64,000 nt of DNA, from positions 1-64,000 of the forward strand of contig JAFLEA010000005.1 of the NCBI GenBank assembly GCA_017302035.1, given 5' to 3'. Below, in pieces: positions 43,150-62,530 of the stretch. How positions within the stretch are numbered: position 1 is the stretch's first letter; the number at the start of each line of letters is the position of its first letter. The position numbers and the translations under genes were made by a program. The notes beneath the pieces are model-generated. The model was not told where the DNA came from and did no database searches. It saw only the letters and a program-made list of their open reading frames with translations. Source of the stretch: Lysobacterales bacterium (GTDB lineage: Bacteria; Pseudomonadota; Gammaproteobacteria; Xanthomonadales; Xanthomonadaceae).

Positions 43150-43887
43150 TTACCTCGCTTCACGTGCGGGACGGGAGGGACGCTCGCGGTCGCCACGGTC
43201 ACCGCGCTCGCTGCGCTGGCTGCCCGCGTCTTCCTGCTTCTCCTGTCCGACCTGGGAGAAGTCGAAGACCTCGCCCTTGTAGACCCATACCTTGATGCCG
43301 ATCACGCCGTAGGTGGTGTGCGCCTCGGCGAAACCGTAGTCGATGTCCGCGCGCAGGGTATGCAGCGGCACGCGACCCTCGCGGTACCACTCCGAGCGGG
43401 CGATCTCGGCGCCGTTCAGGCGGCCGGCGACGTTGACCTTGATGCCCAGGGCACCCAGGCGCATCGCGTTGCCCACCGCGCGCTTCATCGCGCGACGGAA
43501 CATGATGCGGCGCTCCAACTGCTGCGCGATCGATTCGGCGACCAGCTGCGCGTCCAGCTCCGGCTTGCGGACCTCGGTCACGTTGATGTGCGCCGGGACG
43601 CCCATCAGAGCGCTGACTTCCTTGCGCAGCTTCTCGATGTCCTCGCCGCGCTTGCCGATCACCACGCCCGGACGGGCGGTGTGGATGGTGACGCGCGCGG
43701 TCTTGGCCGGACGCTCGATCAGGATCTTGCTGATCCCGGCCTGCGCCAGCTTCTTGCGCAGCATCTCGCGCACCTTCAGGTCGGCCGCCAGGTACTCGGC
43801 GTACTCGCCCTTGTCGGCGTACCACTTGGAGTTCCAGTCCTTGGCGATGCCGAGGCGGATGCCGGTGGGATGAACTTTGTGACCCAT
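43150..43887 (-). CDS. rpsC: 30S ribosomal protein S3
   Basis: S3 lines the mRNA entry tunnel and forms part of the ribosomal helicase. It has 245 residues (E. coli 233). [25 protein letters not shown] is the invariant N-terminus, the KH domain contains [22 protein letters not shown], and [14 protein letters not shown] is the C-terminal core. A disordered Arg/Glu-rich tail of about 25 residues makes up the extra length. ATG 43887 is used; the upstream extension is not S3-like. It starts 1 bp after the rplV stop. Confidence 0.98.
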   Translation of the reverse strand: MGHKVHPTGIRLGIAKDWNSKWYADKGEYAEYLAADLKVREMLRKKLAQAGISKILIERPAKTARVTIHTARPGVVIGKRGEDIEKLRKEVSALMGVPAHINVTEVRKPELDAQLVAESIAQQLERRIMFRRAMKRAVGNAMRLGALGIKVNVAGRLNGAEIARSEWYREGRVPLHTLRADIDYGFAEAHTTYGVIGIKVWVYKGEVFDFSQVGQEKQEDAGSQRSERGDRGDRERPSRPAREAR

Positions 43888-43888
43888 A

Positions 43889-44224
43889 TTACTTGCCCTC
43901 TCCCACGACGACGGTGATGTGGCTGGTCCGCTTAAGGATGCGGGTGCCGCGGCCCTTCGCACGCGCCATGAAGCGCTTCAGCGCCGGACCTTCGTCGACC
44001 ATGATGGTCTTGACCTTCAGCGCGTCGACGTCGGCGCCCTGGTTGTTCTCGGCGTTGGCGATCGCCGACTCCACCACCTTCTTGATCAGGGCGGCGGCCT
44101 TCTTGTCGGAGAACTTCAGCAGGTTGACGGCACGTTCGGCCGGCAAGCCGCGCACCTGGTCGGCGACCAGGCGGGCCTTCTGCGGGGAGATGCGCGCGGT
44201 GCGCAGGATGGCTTTCGCTTCCAT
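43889..44224 (-). CDS. rplV: 50S ribosomal protein L22
   Basis: L22 extends a loop into the exit tunnel, where macrolide resistance mutations can occur. With start ATG 44224 it has 111 residues (E. coli 110). That start is preferred over ATG 44230 because GGAG is 8 bases ahead of it and only 2 from the other. [25 protein letters not shown] and [23 protein letters not shown] are family signatures. The tunnel loop region looks normal in length. Confidence 0.97.
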   Translation of the reverse strand: MEAKAILRTARISPQKARLVADQVRGLPAERAVNLLKFSDKKAAALIKKVVESAIANAENNQGADVDALKVKTIMVDEGPALKRFMARAKGRGTRILKRTSHITVVVGEGK

Positions 44225-44236
44225 GGTCATCTCTCC

Positions 44237-44503
44237 TTACTTCGACTTCTTGTCGCCGCCGTGACCCTTGAAGGTCCGGGTGACGGCGAATTCGCCAAGC
44301 TTATGGCCGACCATGTTCTCGTTCACGAGGACCGGGACATGGTTCTTGCCGTTGTGCACGGCGATGGTGAAACCCACCATTTCCGGCAGGATCATGGAAC
44401 GGCGCGACCAGGTCTTGATCGGGCGCTTGCTGCCGCCGGCGGCCTCCACCTTCTTGACCAGGTGGTGATCGACGAACGGGCCTTTCTTGAGGGAACGTGG
44501 CAT
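44237..44503 (-). CDS. rpsS: 30S ribosomal protein S19
   Basis: S19 is in the 30S head and bridges to the 50S with S13. It has 88 residues. [20 protein letters not shown] is the invariant start. [28 protein letters not shown], then [25 protein letters not shown], are diagnostic. rplB lies 6 bp upstream. Confidence 0.98.
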   Translation of the reverse strand: MPRSLKKGPFVDHHLVKKVEAAGGSKRPIKTWSRRSMILPEMVGFTIAVHNGKNHVPVLVNENMVGHKLGEFAVTRTFKGHGGDKKSK

Positions 44504-44509
44504 GGTCGA

Positions 44510-45337
44510 TTAGCCCCTACGGTCGCGAACGATGAACTGCTGGGTGCGCTTGTTCTTGCGCGTCTTGTAACCCTTGGTCGGCACGCCCCACGGGGTGACC
44601 GGGTGCGGGTTGCCCTGGCCGGCCTTGGCCTCGCCGCCGCCGTGCGGGTGGTCGACCGGGTTCATGGCCGCACCGCGGACGGTCGGGCGCACGCCGCGCC
44701 AGCGCTTGGCGCCGGCCTTGCCCAGCTTCTCCAGGTTGTGCTCGTCGTTGCCGACCTCGCCGATGGTGGCGCGGCACTCGGCCGGCACCTTGCGCATCTC
44801 GCCAGAACGCAGGCGCAGCAGCGCGTAGCCGCCTTCGCGGGCGACCAACTGCACGCCGGCACCGGCGGCACGGGCGATCTGCGCGCCCTTGCCCGGCTTG
44901 AGCTCGATGCAATGCACCGTGGTGCCGACCGGAATGTTGCGCAGCGGCAGGGTGTTGCCGGCCTTGATCGGCGCATCGGAGCCCGCGATCACCTGGTCGC
45001 CGGCCTTCAGGCCCTTGGGCGCGATGATGTAGCGGCGCTCGCCGTCGACGTAGCACAGCAGGGCGATGTGCGCGGTGCGGTTCGGGTCGTACTCGACCCG
45101 CTCCACCTTGGCGACGATGCCTTCCTTGTTGCGCTTGAAGTCGATCAGGCGATAGTGCTGCTTGTGGCCGCCACCGACGTGGCGGACGGTGATCCGGCCG
45201 TGGTGGTTGCGGCCGCCGGACTTGCTCTGCTTCTCGACCAGCGCGGCGTGCGGCGCACCCTTGTGCAGGTCGGGCGTGACCACGCGGACCGCGGAACGGC
45301 GGCCGGCGGAGGTGGGCTTGAATTTCATCAATGGCAT
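44510..45337 (-). CDS. rplB: 50S ribosomal protein L2
   Basis: L2 is a primary 23S rRNA protein needed for subunit joining and peptidyl transfer. It has 275 residues (E. coli 273). [20 protein letters not shown] is the start. [31 protein letters not shown] contains the rRNA-binding core. [38 protein letters not shown] carries the conserved histidine loop [12 protein letters not shown] 45337 is chosen for this N-terminus. Confidence 0.98.
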   Translation of the reverse strand: MPLMKFKPTSAGRRSAVRVVTPDLHKGAPHAALVEKQSKSGGRNHHGRITVRHVGGGHKQHYRLIDFKRNKEGIVAKVERVEYDPNRTAHIALLCYVDGERRYIIAPKGLKAGDQVIAGSDAPIKAGNTLPLRNIPVGTTVHCIELKPGKGAQIARAAGAGVQLVAREGGYALLRLRSGEMRKVPAECRATIGEVGNDEHNLEKLGKAGAKRWRGVRPTVRGAAMNPVDHPHGGGEAKAGQGNPHPVTPWGVPTKGYKTRKNKRTQQFIVRDRRG

Positions 45338-45347
45338 GGGATGTTCC

Positions 45348-45647
45348 TCAGGCCTTCGCGGACACGTCGATGCTCTGGCCATCGGCCAGGCGCACGTACG
45401 CCTTGCGCCAGTCGCCACGACGGCCGGTGCGGTTGCGGAAGGACTTGTTCTTGCCCTTCACGTTGACGACGTTCACCGCCTCGACCTTGACGTCGAACAG
45501 TTGCTCCACGGCAGCCTTCACGTCGGCCTTGGTGGCGTCGTTCGAGATTTCGAACACGTATTGGTTGCTGACTTCCTGCAGGCGCGCGGTCTTCTCGGAG
45601 ATCCGCGGCGCGAGCAGGATGCTGAAAACTTTCTCGTTGGCGCTCAT
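45348..45647 (-). CDS. rplW: 50S ribosomal protein L23
   Basis: L23 surrounds the exit tunnel and docks trigger factor and SRP. With ATG 45647 it has 99 residues (E. coli 100). The start overlaps the rplD stop as ATGA and has GGAG 9 bases ahead, so it is favoured over an upstream Met. [20 protein letters not shown] and [25 protein letters not shown] are characteristic. Confidence 0.97.
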   Translation of the reverse strand: MSANEKVFSILLAPRISEKTARLQEVSNQYVFEISNDATKADVKAAVEQLFDVKVEAVNVVNVKGKNKSFRNRTGRRGDWRKAYVRLADGQSIDVSAKA

Positions 45648-46249
45648 GCCAGCCACTCCTCGACCTTCTTGACCGCATCGGCGGTGATCAGCACGGAATC
45701 GGCGCCGACCAGGGCCACCGGATCCAGCCCCTGCACGTCGCGGACCTGCACGTACGGCAGGTTGCGGGCGGACAGGAACAGGTGCTCCGAAGCGTCCTCG
45801 GTGACGATCAGCGGACGCTTGCCCAGATTCAGGCCGGCCAGCTTCTCGATCAGGCCCTTGGTCCTGGAGGCGTCCACGTCGAACGACTCGACGACCTTCA
45901 GCCGGCCCTGGCGGTTGAGCTCGGACAGGATCGCGGCCATCGCGGCGCGGTACTGCTTGCGGTTGACCTTCTGCGCGAAGCTGCGCGGCTTGGCCGCGAA
46001 GGTCACGCCGCCGCCGACGAAGATCGGCGCGGTCAGGGCACCGTGACGCGCGCCACCGCCCTTCTGCTTCTTCGACTTCTTGGTGGTGCCGTTGACCTCG
46101 GCGCGGGTCTTCTGCGCCTTGGTGCCGGCGCGACCGGCGTTGCGGTAGGCGACCACGACCTGGTGGACCAGGTCCTGGCTGAATTCGCGGCCGAACACTT
46201 CGTCGGAAACCGACAGCTTGTTGGCGCTACCCGTAATGGTGAGTTCCAT
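45644..46249 (-). CDS. rplD: 50S ribosomal protein L4
   Basis: L4 reaches into the exit tunnel and, in E. coli, attenuates the S10 operon through its leader. It has 201 residues, as in E. coli. The tunnel loop contains [30 protein letters not shown], with the conserved QKGGGARHG motif. [12 protein letters not shown] and [15 protein letters not shown] close the protein. Whether L4 control exists here depends on the long rpsJ leader. Confidence 0.98.
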   Translation of the reverse strand: MELTITGSANKLSVSDEVFGREFSQDLVHQVVVAYRNAGRAGTKAQKTRAEVNGTTKKSKKQKGGGARHGALTAPIFVGGGVTFAAKPRSFAQKVNRKQYRAAMAAILSELNRQGRLKVVESFDVDASRTKGLIEKLAGLNLGKRPLIVTEDASEHLFLSARNLPYVQVRDVQGLDPVALVGADSVLITADAVKKVEEWLA

Positions 46250-46260
46250 GGTGATTCTCC

Positions 46261-46911
46261 TTACGCCTTGCTCGCCGGGCGCACGACCACGTCGCCACCC
46301 GGGGCTCCCGGGACGGCGCCGCGGACGGCGATCAGGCCGCGCTCGGCATCCACGCGCACCACTTCCAGGTTCTGCGCACTCTGCAACTCGGCGCCCATGT
46401 GGCCGGACATCTTCTTGCCCGGGAACACGCGACCGGGGGTCTGACGCTGGCCGATCGAACCCGGCGAGCGGTGGCTCAGCGAGTTGCCGTGGGTCGCGTC
46501 GCCCATGCGGAAATTGTGGCGCTTGATCGTGCCCTGGAAGCCCTTGCCCTTGGTCACGCCCTGGACGTCGACGATCTGGCCGACCTCGAAGATGTCGGCC
46601 TTGATCTCGCCGCCAACGGCGAAGTCACCGAGCTTGTCGTCGGCGACGCGGAACTCCCACAAGCCACGGCCGGCCTCGACCTTGGCCTTGGCGTAATGCC
46701 CGGCCAGCGGCTTGTTGACCAGGGCGGCGCGGCGGGCGCCGGTCGTCACCTGGACGGCGCTGTAGCCGTCGGCCTCGACGGTCTTGATCTGGGTGATGCG
46801 GTTCGGGGTGGCCTCGATCAGGGTCACCGGAATGGAGCGGCCATCCTCGGTGAACACCCGGCTCATGCCGGCCTTGCGGCCGACCAGACCCAACGAATGC
46901 TTCTTCGTCAT
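46261..46911 (-). CDS. rplC: 50S ribosomal protein L3
   Basis: L3 is an early-assembly 50S protein that reaches the peptidyl transferase centre. It has 216 residues. [19 protein letters not shown] is the N-terminal block. [52 protein letters not shown] contains the methylated glutamine (GQRQTPG) and central extension. ATG 46911 is used; the longer upstream frame is the wrong frame of rpsJ. rpsJ is 11 bp upstream. Confidence 0.98.
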   Translation of the reverse strand: MTKKHSLGLVGRKAGMSRVFTEDGRSIPVTLIEATPNRITQIKTVEADGYSAVQVTTGARRAALVNKPLAGHYAKAKVEAGRGLWEFRVADDKLGDFAVGGEIKADIFEVGQIVDVQGVTKGKGFQGTIKRHNFRMGDATHGNSLSHRSPGSIGQRQTPGRVFPGKKMSGHMGAELQSAQNLEVVRVDAERGLIAVRGAVPGAPGGDVVVRPASKA

Positions 46912-46922
46912 GTCGGCAGTCC

Positions 46923-47234
46923 TCAGGCGAGCTTGATCTGGACGTCGACGCCAGCCGCGAGCTCGAGCTTCATCAGCGCGTCCACGGTCTTGTCGTTGGG
47001 GTCGACGATGTCGAGCACGCGCTTGTGCGTGCGGGTCTCGTACTGGTCGCGCGCATCCTTGTCGGCATGCGGGGAGACGAGAACGGTGTAACGCTCGATC
47101 TTGGTCGGCAGCGGGATCGGGCCACGCACCTGCGCGCCGGTCCTCTTGGCCGTCTCGACGATCTCGCTGGCCGAACGGTCGATCAGACGGTGATCGAACG
47201 CCTTGAGCCGAATCCGGATCTTTTGGTCCGCCAT
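46923..47234 (-). CDS. rpsJ: 30S ribosomal protein S10 (NusE)
   Basis: S10 is in the 30S head and, as NusE, pairs with NusB and NusG in antitermination and in transcription-translation coupling. The 103-residue protein has [40 protein letters not shown] in conserved order and the tip loop [25 protein letters not shown]. It is the first gene of the S10 group and is preceded by a long leader with a promoter at about 47,570. Confidence 0.98.
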   Translation of the reverse strand: MADQKIRIRLKAFDHRLIDRSASEIVETAKRTGAQVRGPIPLPTKIERYTVLVSPHADKDARDQYETRTHKRVLDIVDPNDKTVDALMKLELAAGVDVQIKLA

Positions 47235-47551
47235 GACGGAGTTCCTTCGTTAAAAGAGCGACAGGCCACACGGCTTCACGCGCATGGCCCCACGAATCCA
47301 ATGCCTCGACGGCGGGCCTGGGCCCTCCGCGGCATCCCTGAAAAAACGCAAGGCAGGCCGGTTGCCCGACCCGCCCAGACTGGAGAACTGCAGACGCGGC
47401 GCGAGCCCGGCGCAGACCGGAAGAATCCGGGTCAGGCCAAGGCGGGTGCCACGCGACATTTTCCCTGTCTGGCGAAAACGAGGCGCTTCCTGCCCCTCAT
47501 TTCGCGGTTTCGCGGTGCACTGACGAAGCAATGCCCCGGAAAGAGCCCAGC

Positions 47552-47580
47552 ATTATGGAGGAGATCTTCCGCAAGCGCAA
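47552..47580 (-). promoter_or_regulatory. Sigma70 promoter for the S10 group
   Basis: On the minus strand TTGCGC (47575-47580) and CATAAT (47552-47557) are separated by exactly 17 bp. The predicted start near 47,545 gives rpsJ a leader of about 310 nt. Confidence 0.65.
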
Positions 47581-47710
47581 GAGGGCCTTTCCTCCACCCT
47601 CCACACCCCTGGCCTCAGCCCGGGCGCGGTTCTTGCAGCCAGGCCGCCATCGAGCGAGCCCGGATGACGGCCAGTTGATGAACAAAAACTGAATGACCAA
47701 TAACTCAATC

Positions 47711-47747
47711 CTGAAGGAAACGCCCGCGCATTCACATGCGCGGGCGT
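47711..47747 (-). terminator. Terminator of the str group (after tuf)
   Basis: Eleven-base arms ACGCCCGCGCA (47720-47730) and TGCGCGGGCGT (47737-47747) with a 6-base loop are followed on the minus strand by TTTCCTTC. It begins 52 bases past the tuf stop. Confidence 0.85.
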
Positions 47748-47798
47748 CCCGTACCTCGCATCGCGACCAGGCAGGCTATTGCCCGTCCGGCCGGTTGC

Positions 47799-48989
<1,191 letters not shown>

Positions 48990-49084
48990 GATCCAAACCT
49001 CTCAGATTTCGTTGCTTTTCTTGGACAGTGCGACCATGGAGGCCGCCTCTTGGTTTTCGCGCCCACGGATGGGCGCACCGTGTC

Positions 49085-51214
49085 TTACGCCTTCTTGATC
49101 ACCGTCTCGGCGATGTTCGTCGGCGCTTCCTCGTAGTGGTCGAACTCCATCGAGAAGGTCGCGCGACCCTGGCTCATCGAGCGCAGCGAAGTCGCGTAGC
49201 CGAACATCTCGCCCAGCGGGATCATCGCATTGACGATCTTGCCCGACGGGCTGTCGTCCTGGCCCTGCAACACACCGCGACGGCGGCTCACGTCGCCCAT
49301 CACGTCGCCGATGTAGTCCTCCGGGCTGACGATCTCGACCTTCATGATCGGCTCGAGCAGCACCGGCTTGGCCTTGGCGAAGCCCTGCTTGAACGCCATC
49401 GAGGCGGCCAGCTTGAACGCCATTTCCGAGGAGTCGACGTCGTGGTACGAGCCGAACACCAGCTTGGCCTTCACGCCCACCACCGGGAAGCCGGCCAGCG
49501 GGCCGCTGGTGATGGTCTCGCGCATGCCCTTCTCGACCGAAGGAATGAATTCCTTCGGGATCACGCCGCCGGTGATCTCGTTGAGGAACAGGAAGTCATC
49601 CTTGATGTCGGCGGCGTACTTCTCGCGGTCGGCCTCGCTGATCGGCGACAGCTCGATCACCACATGGCCGTACTGGCCCTTGCCGCCCGACTGCTTGGCA
49701 TGCTTGTAGTCCGACTTGACGTCGCTGAGGCGGATCGTCTCTCGGTAGGCGACCTGCGGCTTGCCGACGTTGGCCTCGACGTTGAACTCGCGCTTCATGC
49801 GGTCGACGATGATGTCCAGGTGCAGCTCGCCCATGCCGGCGATGATGGTCTGGCCGGATTCCTCGTCGGTGCGGACGCGGAACGACGGGTCCTCCTGGGC
49901 CAGGCGGCTCAGGGCGTTGCCCATCTTCTCCTGGTCGGACTTGGTCTTCGGCTCGACCGCCATCGAGATCACCGGCTCCGGGAATGCCATGCGCTCGAGC
50001 ACGATCGGAGCATCCTGGGCGCACAGGGTATCGCCGGTGGTGACGTCCTTCAGGCCCACGGCCGCGGCGATGTCGCCGGCCAGCACTTCCTTGATCTCTT
50101 CGCGGTTGTTGGAGTGCATCTGCAGCAGGCGGCCGATGCGCTCCTTCTTGCCCTTGACCGAATTCAGCACCTGGTCGCCGGCATTGAGCATGCCGGAGTA
50201 GACGCGGAAGAAGGTCAGCGAGCCCACGAACGGGTCGGTCATGATCTTGAACGCAAGCGCCGAGAACGGGGCCTTGTCGCTGGACTCGCGGGTCAGCTCC
50301 TTGGTCTCGTCGTCGGTGTCCACGCCCTTCACGGCGGGCACGTCCACCGGCGACGGCAGCAGGTTGATCACGCCGTCGAGCATGGCCTGCACGCCCTTGT
50401 TCTTGAACGCCGAGCCGCAAAACATCGGCACGATCTCGGTCTTCAGCGTGCGGTCGCGCAGGCCGTTGACGATCTCTTCCTCGGTGAGCTCTCCCCCTTC
50501 GAGGTACTTCTCCATCAGCTCTTCGCTGGCCTCGGCGGCGGACTCGACCATGAAGGCGCGCTCTTCGGCGGCCTTGGCCTGCAACTCGGCCGGGATCTCG
50601 CGGTACTCGAAGTTCAGGCCCTGCGAGGCGGTATCCCAATGGATCGCCTTCATCTTCAGCAGGTCGACCACGCCCTCGAAGCCGTCCTCGGCGCCGATCG
50701 GCACCTGCATCGGCACCGGCACCGCGCCCAGGCGCGACTTCAGCTGGTCGCGGACCTTGTAGAAGTTGGCGCCGGTGCGGTCCATCTTGTTGACGAACGC
50801 GATGCGCGGCACGTGGTACTTGTTGGCCTGGCGCCACACGGTCTCGGACTGCGGCTGCACGCCGCCCACGGCGCACAGCACGAACACCGCGCCGTCGAGC
50901 ACGCGCAGCGAGCGCTCGACCTCGATGGTGAAGTCGACGTGCCCGGGGGTGTCGATGATGTTGAAGCGGTGCTCGGGCAGGGACTTGTCCATGCCCTTCC
51001 AGAACGCGGTGGTGGCCGCGGACTGGATCGTGATGCCACGCTCCTGCTCCTGCTCCATCCAGTCCATGGTCGCGGCGCCATCGTGCACTTCACCGATCTT
51101 GTGGCTCTTGCCGGTGTAGAACAGGATGCGCTCGGACGTGGTGGTCTTGCCGGCATCGATGTGGGCCATGATGCCGAAGTTGCGGTAACGCTCGATGGGA
51201 GTGGTGCGAGCCAC
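49085..51214 (-). CDS. fusA: Elongation factor G
   Basis: EF-G drives translocation and, with RRF, ribosome recycling. It has 709 residues (E. coli 704). G-domain motifs are [38 protein letters not shown] and [12 protein letters not shown]. Domains II-V follow, with domain IV containing [15 protein letters not shown] and domain V ending in [15 protein letters not shown] and a lysine-rich tail. The order rpsL-rpsG-fusA-tuf is canonical. A 131-bp gap separates it from rpsG. Confidence 0.98.
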   Translation of the reverse strand: MARTTPIERYRNFGIMAHIDAGKTTTSERILFYTGKSHKIGEVHDGAATMDWMEQEQERGITIQSAATTAFWKGMDKSLPEHRFNIIDTPGHVDFTIEVERSLRVLDGAVFVLCAVGGVQPQSETVWRQANKYHVPRIAFVNKMDRTGANFYKVRDQLKSRLGAVPVPMQVPIGAEDGFEGVVDLLKMKAIHWDTASQGLNFEYREIPAELQAKAAEERAFMVESAAEASEELMEKYLEGGELTEEEIVNGLRDRTLKTEIVPMFCGSAFKNKGVQAMLDGVINLLPSPVDVPAVKGVDTDDETKELTRESSDKAPFSALAFKIMTDPFVGSLTFFRVYSGMLNAGDQVLNSVKGKKERIGRLLQMHSNNREEIKEVLAGDIAAAVGLKDVTTGDTLCAQDAPIVLERMAFPEPVISMAVEPKTKSDQEKMGNALSRLAQEDPSFRVRTDEESGQTIIAGMGELHLDIIVDRMKREFNVEANVGKPQVAYRETIRLSDVKSDYKHAKQSGGKGQYGHVVIELSPISEADREKYAADIKDDFLFLNEITGGVIPKEFIPSVEKGMRETITSGPLAGFPVVGVKAKLVFGSYHDVDSSEMAFKLAASMAFKQGFAKAKPVLLEPIMKVEIVSPEDYIGDVMGDVSRRRGVLQGQDDSPSGKIVNAMIPLGEMFGYATSLRSMSQGRATFSMEFDHYEEAPTNIAETVIKKA

Positions 51215-51345
51215 GGGAATCTCTCGTCTGCTGGGTCTTTCGATGGCGGAGCGGCGCGCGGCGCCGGCCTCCGTGGGACGGGGGCGCGGGACTTGCCGCG
51301 CCGCCCGGGCTGGTCGCGCGGGCCCTGTGGCGGGCCCGGCGGCTG

Positions 51346-51813
51346 TTACCAGCGGTAGTGCGCGAAGGCCTTGTTGGCCTCGGCCATGCGGTGCGTCTCT
51401 TCGCGCTTCTTGATGGCGCCGCCGCGGTTTTCCGAGGCATCCATCAGTTCGGCGGCGAGCTTGCGCGCCATGGTGTTCTCGCCGCGCTTGCGCGCCGACT
51501 CGATCACCCAGCGCATGGCCAGGGCCATGCGGCGGGAAGCGCGCACTTCGACCGGCACCTGGTAGGTGGCGCCGCCGACGCGACGGGACTTCACCTCGAC
51601 CGCCGGGGAGACGTTGTCGAGCGCCTTCTGCACCAGCTCGATCGAGTTGGGGTTCTTCTGGCCGATCACGTCCATCGCGTCATACACGATGTTCTCGGCA
51701 ATCGACTTCTTGCCGCTCTTCATCACCATGTTGATGAAGCGGGCGATGGTTTCGCTCCCGTGCTTCGGATCGGGAAGGACGGCGCGCTGGGGGGTGGAAC
51801 CTTTACGGGACAT
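51346..51813 (-). CDS. rpsG: 30S ribosomal protein S7
   Basis: S7 organises the 30S head and lies at the E site; in E. coli it represses the str operon from the rpsL-rpsG spacer. The 155-residue product has [26 protein letters not shown], then [36 protein letters not shown] in conserved order. The rpsL-rpsG spacer is only 16 bp here, much shorter than the E. coli one that carries the S7 target, so that mode of control is unlikely to be conserved. Confidence 0.98.
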   Translation of the reverse strand: MSRKGSTPQRAVLPDPKHGSETIARFINMVMKSGKKSIAENIVYDAMDVIGQKNPNSIELVQKALDNVSPAVEVKSRRVGGATYQVPVEVRASRRMALAMRWVIESARKRGENTMARKLAAELMDASENRGGAIKKREETHRMAEANKAFAHYRW

Positions 51814-51829
51814 TGTCGGGCTTCCTCAA

Positions 51830-52204
51830 TCAGCTCTTCGGGCGCTTGGCGCCGTACTTGGAACGGCCCTGGCGACGCTTGGTCACGCCGGCTGCGTCGA
51901 GCGAGCCGCGGACGGTGTGGTAACGCACGCCCGGCAGGTCCTTCACGCGACCGCCGCGGATCAGGACGACCGAGTGCTCCTGCAGGTTGTGGCCTTCGCC
52001 GCCGATGTACGAGATGACCTCGTAGCCATTGGTCAGGCGGACCTTGGCGACCTTGCGCAGGGCCGAGTTCGGCTTCTTCGGGGTGGTGGTGTAGACGCGC
52101 GTGCAGACGCCACGGCGCTGCGGGCACTTTTCCAGCGCCGGCGAGGCGCTCTTGTACGTTTCCGCCTGCCGCGGCTTGCGGACCAGCTGGTTGATTGTCG
52201 CCAT
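51830..52204 (-). CDS. rpsL: 30S ribosomal protein S12
   Basis: S12 monitors codon-anticodon pairing at the decoding centre. It has 124 residues as in E. coli. Residues of known streptomycin-resistance sites are wild-type: the two lysines of [12 protein letters not shown] and the lysine of [12 protein letters not shown]. The aspartate that is methylthiolated by RimO lies in the latter block. It is the first gene of the str group, with a strong consensus promoter upstream. Confidence 0.98.
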   Translation of the reverse strand: MATINQLVRKPRQAETYKSASPALEKCPQRRGVCTRVYTTTPKKPNSALRKVAKVRLTNGYEVISYIGGEGHNLQEHSVVLIRGGRVKDLPGVRYHTVRGSLDAAGVTKRRQGRSKYGAKRPKS

Positions 52205-52226
52205 GGGTAAGGTTCTTCTGCTTGGG

Positions 52227-52286
52227 GTTCCATCGGATGGAACCGGTACGTGTGAAAACGACGGCAGGCCGAAGGACGGCCTGCCG
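52227..52286 (-). promoter_or_regulatory. Two hairpins in the rpsL leader
   Basis: Nine-base arms CGGCAGGCC (52262-52270) and GGCCTGCCG (52278-52286) enclose a 7-base loop and are followed on the minus strand by TCGTTTTC. Given the promoter position this hairpin begins within about 5 nt of the transcript start, too early for ordinary termination of its own transcript. It could end read-through from rpoC and also protect the mRNA 5' end. A second stem GGTTCCA/TGGAACC lies at 52227-52245, ahead of the ribosome site. Confidence 0.6.
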
Positions 52287-52295
52287 AGACCAAAA

Positions 52296-52325
52296 AGTAT
52301 AGCTGGCGGGGCGAAATCGCGTCAA
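52296..52325 (-). promoter_or_regulatory. Strong sigma70 promoter of the str group
   Basis: On the minus strand TTGACG (52320-52325) and TATACT (52296-52301) lie 18 bp apart. Each hexamer differs from consensus at one position. Transcription should start near 52,289, giving an 85-nt rpsL leader. Confidence 0.8.
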
Positions 52326-52391
52326 CCCGCCCCCCTTCCCTGGCCTGTCGCTCCCCCCGGGAAGCGGCGGTAGCCGCGCCCCGTGGGCGAC

Positions 52392-52434
52392 GGCGGGGAT
52401 TCCCTTCCCCGCCCGTCCGGGCCTGGCGGCCCGG
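52392..52434 (-). terminator. Two stacked hairpins after rpoC
   Basis: CCGGGCC-TGGC-GGCCCGG (52417-52434) lies 9 bases beyond the rpoC stop. GGCGGGGA / TCCCCGCC (52392-52413) follows directly. Neither is followed by a T-run on the minus strand, so they may work with Rho or with the T-tailed hairpin further down at 52,262-52,286. Confidence 0.55.
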
Positions 52435-52443
52435 GATGCCGCA

Positions 52444-56682
<4,239 letters not shown>

Positions 56683-56776
56683 TTCTTGTCTCCGTCAGGA
56701 GTGAAGGCGTGTTTGGCGGTTCGGTTCGGGATCGTGGCGACCGTCCCTCGCTAGGCGGGGGTGGCCGCTGCGCGCC

Positions 56777-60931
<4,155 letters not shown>

Positions 60932-61194
60932 GGATGTACCACCTTTGGCAGTGCGGACCGCGCGCGGCGCGGACCGGGGGAACATGAAGCTGTCAGTCGG
61001 TAGTCGCTGGTATTGCCGGCACCAGCACGCCCTATCCCGCTACTTCCGACTACCAGCTCCGCGCGTGCGTGAGACTGGGTTTGTTGCCGCTTTCCGGCCG
61101 CCCGGGACCCGGAGCCCCGGAACGACCAAAGGCCGGGGGCTTCCGCCCCCAGCCTTCGCGCATCACCATGCAAACAGGCGATGCAAGATGCCGC
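60932..61194 (-). promoter_or_regulatory. rplL-rpoB spacer with T-tailed hairpin and nested stem
   Basis: A stem of AAGGC plus GGGGGC arms with one G-U pair (61130-61157) lies 37 bases after rplL and is followed on the minus strand by TTTGG. It fits the partial terminator known between rplL and rpoB in E. coli. Closer to rpoB, GGTAGTCG (60999-61006) pairs with CGACTACC (61047-61054) and encloses an inner GCTGGT/ACCAGC stem. No separate promoter or gene is evident in these 263 bp. Confidence 0.6.
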
Positions 61195-61569
61195 TTACTT
61201 GAGCTCGACGGTGGCGCCGGCGGCTTCCAGTTCCTTCTTGAACTTCTCGGCATCTTCCTTGGACACGGCTTCCTTGACGTCCTTCGGCGCGCCTTCGACC
61301 AGGTCCTTGGCCTCCTTCAGGCCCAGGCCGGTGATGGCGCGGACGGCCTTGATGACCTCGACCTTCTTCTCGCCGGCGGCCTTCAGCACGACGGTGAACT
61401 CGGTCTGCTCCTCGACCGGTGCGGCGGCGGCGGCCGGGCCGGCGGCCACGGCAACCGGGGCGGCGGCGGAGACGCCGAACTTCTCTTCGATGGCCTTGAC
61501 CAGCTCCATCACTTCCATCAGGGTCTTGCCGGCGATGGCTTCGACGATCTGCTCGTTGGAAAGGGACAT
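61195..61569 (-). CDS. rplL: 50S ribosomal protein L7/L12
   Basis: L7/L12 forms the flexible stalk that recruits translational GTPases. The 124-residue protein has an N-terminal dimerisation helix pair ([30 protein letters not shown]). An alanine-rich hinge of about 20 residues follows. The C-terminal domain has [27 protein letters not shown], the GTPase-contact surface. It follows rplJ by 53 bp. Confidence 0.98.
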   Translation of the reverse strand: MSLSNEQIVEAIAGKTLMEVMELVKAIEEKFGVSAAAPVAVAAGPAAAAAPVEEQTEFTVVLKAAGEKKVEVIKAVRAITGLGLKEAKDLVEGAPKDVKEAVSKEDAEKFKKELEAAGATVELK

Positions 61570-61622
61570 TGTGATTACCTTCTGGATGTTTAGCTAAAGG
61601 GAAAGGGAAATCGTCGACGCGG

Positions 61623-62153
61623 TCAGGCCGGCTCGGCCTCGGCTTCCGCCGGGGCAACCTCGCCGCCACCCTGCTGCTCGCCGACGGCCTTGACCGCGCG
61701 GGCGAACATGGTGGCCGGCTCGGCCAGGACGCGGGCCAGCATGGCCAGGGCCTGCTCGAGGGTCGGCAGCGACGCCAGGACCTCGACATGGCTGGCCGGG
61801 TACAGCTGGCCGCCCACGGCGACCACCTTCGGCTGCAGCTTGTCGTTGCCCTTGGCGAACTCCTTGATCAGGCGGCCGGCAGCGCCGGGCTCCTCGGTCG
61901 AGAACGCGTACAGCAGCGGACCCACGAGCGCATCCTTGGTGCACTCGAACTCCGTGCCTTCGACGGCGCGCGCGGCCAGCGTGTTCTTGACAACCTTCAA
62001 GTACACGCCGTTCTCGCGGGCCTTCTTGCGCATCGCGGTCATCTGGGAGACCGAGGTGCCTGCGTATTCGGCGGCGACCAGGGAGTGCGCCTTGGCGGCG
62101 ACGTCGGCCAGTTCGGCGACGACTTCCTTCTTCTGGGACAGATTGAGAGCCAT
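61623..62153 (-). CDS. rplJ: 50S ribosomal protein L10
   Basis: L10 anchors the L7/L12 dimers to the ribosome and, as a complex with them, represses its own operon in many bacteria. It has 176 residues (E. coli 165). [32 protein letters not shown] and [19 protein letters not shown] are the rRNA-binding part. The extra C-terminal length is Glu/Ala-rich. The 377-bp upstream spacer is the place to look for an L10 leader. Confidence 0.97.
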   Translation of the reverse strand: MALNLSQKKEVVAELADVAAKAHSLVAAEYAGTSVSQMTAMRKKARENGVYLKVVKNTLAARAVEGTEFECTKDALVGPLLYAFSTEEPGAAGRLIKEFAKGNDKLQPKVVAVGGQLYPASHVEVLASLPTLEQALAMLARVLAEPATMFARAVKAVGEQQGGGEVAPAEAEAEPA

Positions 62154-62530
62154 AACACTCCTCCGTATGAACTCCGCTCGCGGCTCCTGCCGCTTGCGGT
62201 CCTGGGCGGCGCCCTTCCGTGCGCGCCGGGGATGCCTCCGGCATCCCGGTGCTGGCCTATCCGATCCGGCGTCCCGAAAGCTTCGGTCGGCCGGAAAAAC
62301 TTCCAGAAGGCGGCACCATCTGCGCAGGTGTCGGGTCCTCGCGGACCCTCGATTAAGCAGCCCCGCTGCATCGACGGCGATTCCCTGCCAGTGCGAGCTT
62401 CCATGCCCGTCGTCGATGTGCGCCGACCGCGCCTGCGGTCTTTGACGGCTGTCGCGTCGGGCCCACGGCCCGGGCGACTGCCCTCAAAACTTGCGTCCGG
62501 GCCGTCGCGGGGACGGCCCGGGGTGTTGCA
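62154..62530 (-). promoter_or_regulatory. 377-bp rplA-rplJ spacer: terminator-like hairpin and structured L10 leader
   Basis: No gene is seen. From the rplA side, CGGGCCGTC/GACGGCCCG (62498-62520) is followed by GTTTT on the minus strand (62485-62490), a likely partial terminator. The remaining 330 bases contain CATCGACG (62369-62376) / CGTCGATG (62411-62418), GGGTCC-TCGC-GGACCC (62333-62348) and GGGATGCC-TCC-GGCATCCC (62229-62247). This much structure suits an autoregulatory L10 leader, but I cannot fold it to test for the kink-turn. A promoter is not clear. Confidence 0.55.

Larger units (their letters stand above)
47235..47798 (-). promoter_or_regulatory. 564-bp tuf-rpsJ spacer: tuf terminator, S10 promoter and long leader
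   Basis: No gene or tRNA is seen. From the tuf side the order is the tuf terminator, about 130 bp without clear features, a sigma70 promoter, and an rpsJ leader of about 310 nt. The leader contains an imperfect stem built on GCGAAA..GAGG / CCTC..TTTCGC near 47,475-47,510. It also contains a run of six Ts on the minus strand (47,341-47,346) preceded by a GC-rich segment that can form a short stem. That resembles an attenuator, such as the L4-controlled S10 leader, but the stem is weak by eye. Confidence 0.55.

Noticed and set aside
47235..47798. Possible tRNA genes in the tuf-rpsJ spacer
   Set aside because: I found no cloverleaf with a GTTCRANNC T-arm on either strand; the inverted repeats there are a terminator and leader stems.
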